A stretch of 64,000 nt of DNA from contig NZ_LMQO01000001.1 in the NCBI RefSeq assembly GCF_001425385.1, forward strand, positions 558,001-622,000. The letters run 5' to 3'. This document shows, piece by piece, positions 56,649 to 64,000 of the stretch (position 1 is its first letter; the number at the start of each line of letters is the position of its first letter). This DNA comes from Sphingomonas sp. Leaf407 (GTDB lineage Bacteria; Pseudomonadota; Alphaproteobacteria; Sphingomonadales; Sphingomonadaceae). Below the pieces are notes generated by a model. The model was not told the origin of the DNA. It did no database searches and worked only from the letters and a program-made list of their open reading frames with translations. A program made the position numbers and the translations under genes.

Positions 56649-57692
56649 ATGAAGTCCCGTTTCCTGCTGGCACTGCTGGGTGCGACAACCCTGATCCCGG
56701 CGACCGCGATGGCGCAGGACGCGCCCGACCGTCCCGGCCCGCGCGGCCGCGAGCGGATCGAACGGCAAGGCGGCGGCGAAGCGCCGGGCGCGCGCGCCGA
56801 GTTCAATACCGCGGTGCGGGTCGAGGCTCCCGAAGCCCGTGTCGAGCGGCCGCAAAGCGACGCCGGCCCGCGCTGGCAGGGCCGGCCCGACCGGGGCGAT
56901 CGCGGCGACGGCGGCAATGCGCGGCCCGACCGCCCGGATCGTGGCGAGCGTGGCGACGGCAACCGCTGGCAGGGCCGACCCGATCGTGGCGACCGTCCCG
57001 ACACCGGTGCCGGTGCCGGTGCCGGTGCCGGTGCCGGTGCCGGTGCCGGTGCCGGCTGGCAGTCTCGCCCGGATCGTCCCGCCCGCCCCGAAGGCGTCGA
57101 TCGGCGCGAGTTCCCGCGCGATGGACAGGGCCAGGTCGATCGCGACGCGCTGCGCCGGCAATGGCAGGACGGCCGTCGCGGCGAATGGCAGCGCGATCAG
57201 CAGCGTGGCGAGCAACAGCGCGACCAATGGCAACGCGATCAACAGCGTGACCAGTGGCAGCGCGACCAGCAGCGCGGCGACTGGCAGCGTAACCGCGACC
57301 GTCGTGACGGCGGCTGGAGCCGCAGCGACGGCGACTGGCGCGACAACGGCCGGTATCAGAACGACCGGAACGATCGCAGCCAGTGGAACCGTGGGTGGCG
57401 CGCTGATCGCCGCTACGACTGGAACCGCTATCGCGACTCCAATCGCGGGCTGTACCGCCTGCCGCGCTATTATGCACCGCAAGGCTATGGCTATGGCTAT
57501 CGTCGCTTCGGCATCGGCGTGACGCTCAATTCGTTCCTGTTTGGATCGAACTACTGGATCAACGACCCCTATTATTATCGTCTGCCCGAAGCGTACGGGG
57601 CCTATCGCTGGGTGCGCTATTACAACGACGCGCTGCTGGTCGACGTGCGGACCGGCCGGGTGGTCGACGTGGAATACGACATCTTCTGGTGA
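56649..57692 (+). CDS. RcnB-like secreted protein with Asp/Arg-rich repeats
   Basis: 347 residues. Signal peptide MKSRFLLALLGATTLIPATAMAQ. The middle is an unusual Gln/Arg/Asp low-complexity region: a run of alternating Ala and Gly from a perfect hexanucleotide repeat, then WQRDQQRD-type repeats near residues 180-220. The C-terminal 100 residues (YYAPQGYGYGYRRFGIGV, NDPYYYRLPEAYGAYRWVRYYNDALLVD) resemble the RcnB periplasmic nickel/cobalt-efflux family. The binding role is inferred. ATG 56649 starts the signal peptide. Confidence 0.8.
   Translation: MKSRFLLALLGATTLIPATAMAQDAPDRPGPRGRERIERQGGGEAPGARAEFNTAVRVEAPEARVERPQSDAGPRWQGRPDRGDRGDGGNARPDRPDRGERGDGNRWQGRPDRGDRPDTGAGAGAGAGAGAGAGAGWQSRPDRPARPEGVDRREFPRDGQGQVDRDALRRQWQDGRRGEWQRDQQRGEQQRDQWQRDQQRDQWQRDQQRGDWQRNRDRRDGGWSRSDGDWRDNGRYQNDRNDRSQWNRGWRADRRYDWNRYRDSNRGLYRLPRYYAPQGYGYGYRRFGIGVTLNSFLFGSNYWINDPYYYRLPEAYGAYRWVRYYNDALLVDVRTGRVVDVEYDIFW
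57006..57053 (+). repeat. Eight perfect GGTGCC units inside the RcnB-like gene
   Basis: The 6-bp unit GGTGCC is repeated exactly eight times, encoding alternating Gly-Ala. Because the unit is a multiple of three, copy-number change keeps the frame and alters only the length of the protein. Confidence 0.9.
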
Positions 57693-57698
57693 TCCTGC

Positions 57699-57734
57699 CG
57701 TGCCGCGATGGTCGTAACCGACCGTCGCGGCACG
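57699..57734 (+). terminator. Intrinsic terminator-like hairpin after the RcnB-like gene
   Basis: A 16-bp stem with one G-U pair: CGTGCCGCGATGGTCG, loop TAAC, CGACCGTCGCGGCACG, followed by TTATTG. The T-tract is short, so efficiency is uncertain. Confidence 0.7.
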
Positions 57735-57799
57735 TTATTGCTGGCGTTCGCCGCCGCCTTTCCGCAAAACCGTAACAAAAGATACGGGAGAGCGATTCG

Positions 57800-58564
57800 A
57801 TGGCGGATGATCTGCGCATGACGCGCGACGGCGACGTGCTGCGCCTGATGCTTGACCGGCCCGACCGGCTGAACGCCGCGCCGCCTGCGCTGTTCGATGC
57901 GATCCGCGAATGTTTGGGCCATCTGGACGGCGCGCGCGCCGTCCTATTGTGCGGCGAAGGGCGCGCCTTTTGCTCTGGCGCGGACATCGCCGCCGCCGCC
58001 GGCCTTGCCGACCCGCATGGCGCGCTGACCGATCATTATCACCCGACGTTGCAGGCGATCGCCGACCTGGACGTGCCGGTCGTCAGCGCAGTGCGCGGCG
58101 CGGCGGCGGGCATCGGGTGCAGCCTCGCGCTCGCCGCCGATTTCTGCGTCGCGGCGGACAACGCCTATTTCCTGCAAGCCTTCATCAACATCGGCCTCGT
58201 CCCCGACGGCGGGGCGAGCTGGATGCTGCCGCGCCTGATCGGGCGGGCGCGGGCGGCGCGGATGATGCTGCTGGGCGAACGGATCGATGCCGCGACCGCG
58301 CTCGACTGGGGCATGATCCACGCGGTCGTGCCCGACGATACGCTGGAGGCGGAGGCGCTGGCGCTCGCGCACCGGCTCGCGGCTGGGCCGACCGTCGCGC
58401 TGGGCCTTGCCCGCCGCAACCTGACCCACGCACTCGACAGCAGATACCCGGACGCGATGGCGCGCGAGGCCGAGGCGCAGCGTACCGCGCGCGGCACCGC
58501 CGACGCCATTGAAGGGGCCGGCGCGTTCATCGCCAAACGAAACCCCCGCTTTCTCGGGCGTTGA
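57800..58564 (+). CDS. Enoyl-CoA hydratase/isomerase family protein
   Basis: 254 residues. The crotonase oxyanion hole appears as [12 protein letters not shown] and [36 protein letters not shown] is typical. Catalytic Glu positions differ within the family, so hydratase or isomerase activity is uncertain; it resembles PaaG/PaaF-type members. ATG 57800. It precedes the mutase gene by 43 bp, so it may be co-transcribed and feed the same pool of acyl-CoA. Confidence 0.88.
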   Translation: MADDLRMTRDGDVLRLMLDRPDRLNAAPPALFDAIRECLGHLDGARAVLLCGEGRAFCSGADIAAAAGLADPHGALTDHYHPTLQAIADLDVPVVSAVRGAAAGIGCSLALAADFCVAADNAYFLQAFINIGLVPDGGASWMLPRLIGRARAARMMLLGERIDAATALDWGMIHAVVPDDTLEAEALALAHRLAAGPTVALGLARRNLTHALDSRYPDAMAREAEAQRTARGTADAIEGAGAFIAKRNPRFLGR

Positions 58565-58607
58565 TGGCAAACCTCGACTTCACGGCCCGCTTGGCCCAAG
58601 GAACCGC

Positions 58608-60740
58608 ATGATGACCGGCCCGACGATCGACGACTGGCAGAAACTCGCCGCCCGCGAGGTAAAGGATGCGGACCTCACCTGGACCACGCCCGAAGGGATC
58701 ACGGTCAAGCCGCTCTATACCGCCGCCGACGCGCCCGATCCGGGGCTGCCCGGCTTTGCGCCGTTCACCCGCGGGGTAAAGGCGTCGATGTACGCCGGTC
58801 GGCCATGGACCATCCGCCAATATGCCGGCTTCTCCACCGCCGGGGAATCGAACGCCTTTTACCGCCGCAATCTGGCGGCGGGGCAGAAGGGGCTGTCGGT
58901 CGCGTTCGATCTGGCGACGCATCGCGGCTATGACAGCGATCATCCGCGCGTCGCCGGCGATGTGGGGAAGGCCGGGGTCGCGATCGACACGATCGACGAC
59001 ATGAAGATCCTGTTCGACGGCATCCCGCTCGACACCATGTCGGTCAGCATGACGATGAACGGCGCGGTGCTGCCCTGCCTCGCCTTCTACATCGTCGCGG
59101 CGGAGGAACAGGGCGTCGGCCCCGAAAAACTGTCGGGCACCATTCAGAACGACATTCTGAAGGAGTTCATGGTCCGCAACACCTACATCTATCCGCCCGA
59201 ACCCTCGATGCGGATCGTGTCGGACATCATCGCCTATACCGCCGAGCATATGCCGCGTTTCAACAGCATCTCGATCAGCGGCTATCACATGCACGAGGCC
59301 GGGGCGACCGCCGTGCAGGAACTGGCGTTCACGCTGGCCGACGGCATGGCCTATGTCCGCGCGGCGATGGAGCGCGGGTTGGACATCGATGCGTTCGCCG
59401 GGCGGCTGTCGTTCTTCTTCGGCATCGGCATGAACTTCTTCATGGAGATCGCCAAGCTGCGCGCCGCGCGCACGCTGTGGAGCCGGATCATTGCGGATTT
59501 TGGCGGCAACGCCCGCAGCCAGATGCTGCGCACCCATTGCCAGACCAGCGGCGTCTCGCTGACCGAGCAGGACCCGTACAACAACGTCATCCGCACCACC
59601 GTGGAGGCGATGGCAGCGACCTTCGGCGGGACCCAGTCGCTCCACACCAACAGCCTCGACGAGGCGGTCGCCCTTCCGACCGACTTCTCCGCCCGGATCG
59701 CGCGCAACACGCAGTTGATCCTTCAGGAAGAGACGGGAATGACCCATGTCGCCGATCCCCTGGGTGGCAGCTATTATGTCGAGGCGCTGACCAAGGAACT
59801 GGCCGACAAGGCATGGGCGCTGATCGAGGAGGTCGAGGCGGCCGGCGGCATGATCGACGCCGTGAATTCGGGGCTGCCCAAGGAACATATCGAACGCGCC
59901 GCCGCCGCGCGTCAGGCGCGGGTCGACCGGGCCGAGGACGTGATCGTCGGCGTGAACAAATACCGGCTGGCGCAGGAGGACCCGATCGACATCCTCTCGA
60001 TCGACAATGCCAAGGTCCGCACCGACCAGATCCGCCGCATCCAGGCGGTCCGCGCCGGCCGCGACGAGGCTGCGGCGCAGGACTGCCTGACTCGGCTGCG
60101 CGAAGGGGCGGCGGGCAAGGCCAATCTGCTGGCGCTGTGCGTCGCGGCGGCGCGTGCGCGCTGTACGCTGGGCGAAATGTCGGCGGCGATGGAAGTCGCC
60201 TTCGGCCGTCACGCGGTGCAGGTCACGCCGGTCAAGGGTATCTATGGCCCGGCGCATGCCGACGACAGCGGCTGGCTTCGCGCGGGCGAGGGCGTGGCGG
60301 CGGTCGAGCGGCGGCTCGGGCGCAAGCCCCGCATGCTGGTCGCCAAGATGGGGCAGGACGGCCATGATCGCGGCGCGAACGTCGTCGCCAGTGCCTTTGC
60401 CGATCTGGGGTTCGAGATCGTGTCGGGGCCGTTGTTCCAGACGCCGCAGGAAACCGCCGACCTCGCGATCGAACGCGGCGTCGACGTGGTCGGCGCATCC
60501 AGCCTCGCCGCCGGGCACAATACGCTGATCCCCGAACTCATCGCGCGCTTGGGCGACGCCGGGCGTAGTGATATTCGCGTCATTGCCGGCGGGGTCATCC
60601 CGCCGCAGGATTATGCGCTGCTCCGCGAGGCCGGGGTGGCGGCGATTTTCGGACCGGGCACCAATCTGGTCCATGCGGCGGCGGAGGTGCTGAAACTGCT
60701 CGGCCATAATTTGCCGCCGGTTGGAGAGACTGTGGAATGA
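58608..60740 (+). CDS. scpA: Methylmalonyl-CoA mutase (B12-dependent)
   Basis: 710 residues. It isomerises (R)-methylmalonyl-CoA to succinyl-CoA. The N-terminal TIM barrel has [32 protein letters not shown] and [13 protein letters not shown]. The C-terminal B12-binding domain has the DxHxxG motif in [12 protein letters not shown] (near 583), with SSLAAGH and [15 protein letters not shown] 58608 (58611 also possible). Both halves are in one protein, unlike two-subunit forms. The stop overlaps bioB by 4 bp. Confidence 0.97.
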   Translation: MMTGPTIDDWQKLAAREVKDADLTWTTPEGITVKPLYTAADAPDPGLPGFAPFTRGVKASMYAGRPWTIRQYAGFSTAGESNAFYRRNLAAGQKGLSVAFDLATHRGYDSDHPRVAGDVGKAGVAIDTIDDMKILFDGIPLDTMSVSMTMNGAVLPCLAFYIVAAEEQGVGPEKLSGTIQNDILKEFMVRNTYIYPPEPSMRIVSDIIAYTAEHMPRFNSISISGYHMHEAGATAVQELAFTLADGMAYVRAAMERGLDIDAFAGRLSFFFGIGMNFFMEIAKLRAARTLWSRIIADFGGNARSQMLRTHCQTSGVSLTEQDPYNNVIRTTVEAMAATFGGTQSLHTNSLDEAVALPTDFSARIARNTQLILQEETGMTHVADPLGGSYYVEALTKELADKAWALIEEVEAAGGMIDAVNSGLPKEHIERAAAARQARVDRAEDVIVGVNKYRLAQEDPIDILSIDNAKVRTDQIRRIQAVRAGRDEAAAQDCLTRLREGAAGKANLLALCVAAARARCTLGEMSAAMEVAFGRHAVQVTPVKGIYGPAHADDSGWLRAGEGVAAVERRLGRKPRMLVAKMGQDGHDRGANVVASAFADLGFEIVSGPLFQTPQETADLAIERGVDVVGASSLAAGHNTLIPELIARLGDAGRSDIRVIAGGVIPPQDYALLREAGVAAIFGPGTNLVHAAAEVLKLLGHNLPPVGETVE

Positions 60741-61852
60741 ATGTGATGACTGCTCCGGTTGCCCCGGTCGATGGACGTACCCCCGCGCAGGCGGGGGCCC
60801 AGGGTAACGGACGTGACGCTTTGGATTCTGGGCTCCCGCCTGTGCGGGAGTGCGCCGAACAGGTTCGGCACAACTGGACCCGCGCGGAAATCGCCGACCT
60901 GTTCGACCTGCCGTTCGACGAACTGATGTACCGCGCGCAGACCGTCCACCGCGCGAACCATGCGGTGGGGCAGGTGCAGCTCTGCACGCTGCTGTCGATC
61001 AAGACCGGCGGCTGCCCGGAGGATTGCGGCTATTGCTCGCAATCGGCCAGCGCCGACACGAAGCTGAAGGCCGAAAAGCTGATGGAGGTGCAGGCGGTGC
61101 TCGCCAGCGCCGCCGAGGCGAAGGCGGCGGGGTCGCAGCGGTTCTGCATGGGCGCGGCATGGCGCAACCCCAAGGACCGCGACATGGACGCGGTGATCGC
61201 GATGGTCGAGGGGGTCCGCGCGATGGGCATGGAAAGCTGCATGACGCTGGGCATGCTGACGCCCCAGCAGGCGCAGCGGCTGGCCGATGCCGGGCTCGAT
61301 TATTACAACCACAATATCGACACCTCGCCTGAGAATTACGCCAACATCATCTCGACGCGCAGCTTCGAGGACCGGCTCGACACACTGGCGCATGTCCGCG
61401 CGGCCGGGATCAACGTGTGCAGCGGCGGGATCGTCGGGCTGGGTGAGACGCGCGCCGACCGCGTCGGCTTCGTCCATGCGCTGGCCACGCTGCCGCGCCA
61501 TCCCGAAAGCGTTCCGGTCAACGCGCTGGTGCCGGTGAAGGGCACCGTGCTAGGCAACATGCTCGCCGACACGCCGTTGGCGAAGATCGACGACATTGAA
61601 TTCGTCCGCACCGTCGCGGTCGCGCGGATCACCATGCCGATGAGCATGGTCCGCCTGTCGGCAGGGCGCGAGAGCATGGGCGACGCGACGCAGGCCTTGT
61701 GCTTCATGGCCGGCGCGAACTCGATCTTCACCGGCGACCGGCTGTTGACCGCCGGCAACGCCGGCGACGATGCCGACGCGACGCTGCTGGCGAAACTCGG
61801 GCTGACACCGATGGTGGCCGAGGAACCGATGCGGAAGTCCGCATGCTGCTGA
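60737..61852 (+). CDS. bioB: Biotin synthase with palindrome-derived N-terminal insert
   Basis: 371 residues. BioB inserts sulphur into dethiobiotin. Radical-SAM Cys93, Cys97, Cys100 (CPEDCGYC); [21 protein letters not shown] and SMVRLSAGR complete the fold. BioB is usually about 320-350 residues; the extra part is residues 13-39, encoded by a palindromic repeat element (see 60780-60850). ATGA overlap with the mutase gene suggests coupled expression; the product is needed by PccA. It ends RKSACC, close to the start of the next gene. Confidence 0.96.
   Translation: MNVMTAPVAPVDGRTPAQAGAQGNGRDALDSGLPPVRECAEQVRHNWTRAEIADLFDLPFDELMYRAQTVHRANHAVGQVQLCTLLSIKTGGCPEDCGYCSQSASADTKLKAEKLMEVQAVLASAAEAKAAGSQRFCMGAAWRNPKDRDMDAVIAMVEGVRAMGMESCMTLGMLTPQQAQRLADAGLDYYNHNIDTSPENYANIISTRSFEDRLDTLAHVRAAGINVCSGGIVGLGETRADRVGFVHALATLPRHPESVPVNALVPVKGTVLGNMLADTPLAKIDDIEFVRTVAVARITMPMSMVRLSAGRESMGDATQALCFMAGANSIFTGDRLLTAGNAGDDADATLLAKLGLTPMVAEEPMRKSACC
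60780..60850. repeat. Palindromic element inside bioB, read in frame
   Basis: Two 7-bp hairpins, CCCCCGC/GCGGGGG (60780-60797) and CTCCCGC/GCGGGAG (60833-60850), joined by an inverted CCCAG (60798-60802) and CTGGG (60828-60832). The centre is unique. The element encodes about 26 residues near the BioB N-terminus without a stop or shift. It has the same two-hairpin plan as 52206 and 19001. Confidence 0.85.
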
Positions 61853-62229
61853 CGCTGCTGTTCCTCGCCGATGCGGTGGGCGGCAATTGCGCCAAGGCGC
61901 CGACGCAGGCGGCGGCGAACGATTGCGCCGCCTCGGGCTGGCGGGCGGCCGACGCCGACATGACCCGCGAATGGCGGGTCGCGCGCGCGGCGATGCTGGC
62001 GCGCGACGCGCGCGATACGACGCGCGGCGGCGGGTTCGGCTATGGCGCGGCGCTGCTGGAGAGCCAGCGCGCTTGGCTGAAATTTCGTGACACGCAATGC
62101 GTGCTCGAAGCCGGTGTCGATGGCCGCAGCGTCGACGGCGGCGACGCACGGCCGTTGGTGCGCTTTTCGTGCATGGAGCGCATGACGATCGCGCGGACGC
62201 AGGCATTGCGCCATCTGCGCGGCGGTTGA
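61843..62229 (+). CDS. LprI/DUF1311-like small secreted protein
   Basis: 128 residues. A short signal ([14 protein letters not shown]) precedes a mature part with [32 protein letters not shown] and RFSCMERMT, the pattern of DUF1311 proteins such as lysozyme inhibitor LprI. The start lies within the last 10 bp of bioB, so it is translated with it. No link to biotin is known. Confidence 0.8.
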   Translation: MLLTLLFLADAVGGNCAKAPTQAAANDCAASGWRAADADMTREWRVARAAMLARDARDTTRGGGFGYGAALLESQRAWLKFRDTQCVLEAGVDGRSVDGGDARPLVRFSCMERMTIARTQALRHLRGG

Positions 62230-62267
62230 TGCTGACCCCGGCAAACGGGGCGGATGAGGAGAGTGAC

Positions 62268-64000
62268 GTGTTCAAGAAGATTCTGGTCGCCAACCGGGGC
62301 GAGATCGCCTGCCGTGTCATGCGGACCGCGCGGCGGATGGGGATCGCGACCGTCGCGGTCTATTCCGATGCCGATGCCCGCGCGCCGCATGTGCTGATGG
62401 CGGACGAGAGCGTCCGGCTGGGGCCGGCGCCCGCCGCGCAAAGCTATCTCGACCCCGAATTGATCCTCGCCGCCGCGAAGGCCACCGGCGCGGACTGCAT
62501 CCATCCGGGCTATGGCTTCCTGTCGGAGCGCGAAAGTTTCGCGCGCGCCTGCGCCGATGCCGGTGTCACCTTCGTCGGCCCGCCGCCGAACGCGATTGCC
62601 GCGATGGGCGACAAGATCGAATCGAAGAAGCTGGCGCGAGGAGCCGGGGTCAATGTCGTCCCCGGCTATCTGGGCGAGATCGCCGATACCGACGAGGCGG
62701 TGCGGATCGCCGCCGACATCGGCTATCCGGTGATGATGAAGGCGTCGGCGGGCGGCGGCGGCAAGGGCATGCGCCTCGCGTGGAGCGAACAGGACGTCCG
62801 CGAAGGCTTTGAGGCGACCAAACGCGAGGGGCTGGCCAGCTTCGGCGACGACCGCGTGTTCATCGAAAAGTTCATCGAATCCCCGCGCCATATTGAAATC
62901 CAGGTGCTGGGCGACCGCCACGGCAACATCGTCTATCTCGGCGAGCGCGAATGCTCGATCCAGCGCCGCCACCAGAAGGTCGTCGAGGAAGCACCGTCGC
63001 CGTTCGTCACTCCGGCGATGCGCAAGGCGATGGGTGAACAGGCGGTCGCGCTCGCCCGCGCGGTCGGCTATCATTCGGCGGGTACGGTCGAACTGATCGT
63101 GTCGGGCGCGGACACCAGCGGCGAGGGGTTCTATTTCCTCGAAATGAATACCCGCCTTCAGGTCGAGCATCCGGTGACGGAGGAAATCACCGGCCTCGAC
63201 CTCGTCGAACAGATGCTGCGCGTCGCGGCGGGCGAGCCGCTCGGTTTCACGCAGGACGACGTTAAGCTGACCGGTTGGTCGATCGAGAACCGGGTCTACG
63301 CCGAGGACCCGTACCGCGGCTTCCTCCCCAGCACCGGCCGCCTGACCCGCTACAATCCCCTTTCCCCTTCAGGGGACAGGCCGGGGGCGGGGCAGTCCAA
63401 AGTCCGCGTAGACGATGGCGTGGTGGAAGGGGGCGAGATCAGCATGTTCTACGACCCGATGATCGCCAAGCTCGTCACCTGGGCGCCGACGCGCGAGGAG
63501 GCGATCGACGCGCAGATCGCCGCGCTCGACGCTTTCGAGGTCGCGGGCGTGGGCAACAACATCGATTTCCTGTCGGCGATCATGCAGCATCCGCGCTTCC
63601 GCGCCGGCGCACTCACCACCGGCTTCATCGCCGAGGAATATCCACAAGGCTTCCACGGCGCCCCGGCCGACGCCGCGTTGCTACGCAAGCTTGTCGGGAT
63701 CGCGGTCGCCGCCGATCTCGACCGCAGCGACCGTGCCGCCGGTATCGATGGCCAGCTCGGCGACCGGATCATCGGATCGACGCAGCGGGTGGTGACGATC
63801 GGCGATCACCGGTTCGAGGTGAGCGTCGATGGTCATTCGGGCGGGCTGCTGGTCAACATCGACGACGAAGCGCCGCTCGACATCACGATGCACTGGCGGC
63901 CCGCCGACCAGGTCGTGACCGCGCGGATCGACGGCGATCCGCTGACCGTGCGCATCGCCCGCACCATCACCGGCTGGCGACTGACGACGCGCGGGCGCGT
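62268..64000 (+). CDS. pccA: Propionyl-CoA carboxylase alpha subunit (3' end outside window)
   Basis: 577 residues are present. The biotin carboxylase part has [38 protein letters not shown] (ATP grasp), [18 protein letters not shown] and [15 protein letters not shown]. The BT linker region follows; the biotin-carrying domain (AMKM motif) lies beyond the window. GTG 62268 is the start, as the typical opening follows at once and GAGGAGAG lies upstream. Residues 364-378 ([15 protein letters not shown]) come from a palindromic repeat inserted in frame. Partner PccB is at 53483. Confidence 0.95.
   Translation, partial: MFKKILVANRGEIACRVMRTARRMGIATVAVYSDADARAPHVLMADESVRLGPAPAAQSYLDPELILAAAKATGADCIHPGYGFLSERESFARACADAGVTFVGPPPNAIAAMGDKIESKKLARGAGVNVVPGYLGEIADTDEAVRIAADIGYPVMMKASAGGGGKGMRLAWSEQDVREGFEATKREGLASFGDDRVFIEKFIESPRHIEIQVLGDRHGNIVYLGERECSIQRRHQKVVEEAPSPFVTPAMRKAMGEQAVALARAVGYHSAGTVELIVSGADTSGEGFYFLEMNTRLQVEHPVTEEITGLDLVEQMLRVAAGEPLGFTQDDVKLTGWSIENRVYAEDPYRGFLPSTGRLTRYNPLSPSGDRPGAGQSKVRVDDGVVEGGEISMFYDPMIAKLVTWAPTREEAIDAQIAALDAFEVAGVGNNIDFLSAIMQHPRFRAGALTTGFIAEEYPQGFHGAPADAALLRKLVGIAVAADLDRSDRAAGIDGQLGDRIIGSTQRVVTIGDHRFEVSVDGHSGGLLVNIDDEAPLDITMHWRPADQVVTARIDGDPLTVRIARTITGWRLTTRGR
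63358..63399. repeat. Palindromic element inside pccA, read in frame
   Basis: CCCTTTCCCC, TTCA, GGGGACAGG, then CCGGGGGCGGGGCAGTCC. This is the reverse-orientation relative of the second hairpin unit of the repeat at 13904-14001, with about three mismatches over the hairpin. It encodes about 15 residues in a loop that varies between family members. Confidence 0.7.

Noticed and set aside
56562..57482. Hydrophobic 306-residue minus-strand frame with GTGTGT repeats
   Set aside because: It mirrors the RcnB-like gene and its hexanucleotide tract. The hydrophobicity is an antisense artefact of the Asp/Arg-rich repeats.
58527..60707. 726-residue minus-strand frame over the mutase gene
   Set aside because: The plus-strand mutase is complete and has its B12 motif; the antisense frame shows no domain.

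Overview
This 64 kb window is a gene-dense, high-GC chromosomal segment of an alphaproteobacterium, most likely a sphingomonad (Sphingomonas or a close relative). The evidence is core housekeeping genes of alphaproteobacterial type, a tRNA-Asn, the methylmalonyl-CoA route, an ETF-ubiquinone oxidoreductase with a C-terminal 4Fe-4S site, and many short dispersed palindromes between genes. There is no phage, integrase, transposase, plasmid replication gene, rRNA or CRISPR array. It reads as ordinary core chromosome in which small palindromic elements are the main mobile-looking component.

Layout. 1-19 kb: the 3' part of secA, a lipoprotein, a small frameshifted ORF, tRNA-Asn, nadK and moaA, an EAL/degenerate-GGDEF regulator, an unassigned ABC permease/ATPase pair, mfd with sdhE, recG, a secreted M48 protease, and small VOC and YbjN-type proteins. 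19-34 kb: moaB, a lytic transglycosylase and a uracil-DNA glycosylase family gene in one overlapping minus-strand run; then ETF-QO, a TPR protein, ispE, an N-formylglutamate amidohydrolase-like gene, ilvD, a lipoprotein, nnr and an rRNA uracil methyltransferase; then truA and fmt facing them. 34-45 kb: recR, def and rmuC; a ureohydrolase; a SpoU methyltransferase; the arginine succinyltransferase genes astB and astA with an M20 hydrolase; a DUF481-like outer-membrane protein; rppH; and an alpha/beta hydrolase. 44-53 kb: a histone-deacetylase-like hydrolase, photolyase, a cyclopropane synthase-like gene, hisI, purF, an SDR enzyme and a prolyl-4-hydroxylase-like enzyme. 52-64 kb: the propionyl-CoA to succinyl-CoA module, with mce, pccB, an enoyl-CoA hydratase, methylmalonyl-CoA mutase, bioB and pccA (cut by the window end), plus an extradiol dioxygenase-like gene, an orphan 2Fe-2S subunit and an RcnB-like secreted protein.

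How the genes work together. Many neighbours overlap by 4 bp (ATGA or GTGA), which suggests coupled translation in short operons. The clearest metabolic unit is the propionate module. PccA/PccB carboxylate propionyl-CoA, Mce epimerises methylmalonyl-CoA, and the B12 mutase makes succinyl-CoA. bioB, overlapping the mutase gene by 4 bp, supports the biotin that PccA carries. A second unit is arginine catabolism (AstA, AstB, possibly the M20 hydrolase and a ureohydrolase).

The most notable observations are palindromic repeat elements read in frame inside bioB and pccA, three copies of a roughly 105-bp double-hairpin repeat, a TPR gene that seems to start on a non-AUG codon behind a perfect Shine-Dalgarno sequence, and a T-run frameshift in a small ORF near 3.46 kb. 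I found no convincing wholly new multi-gene system. The unassigned ABC pair is the nearest candidate.
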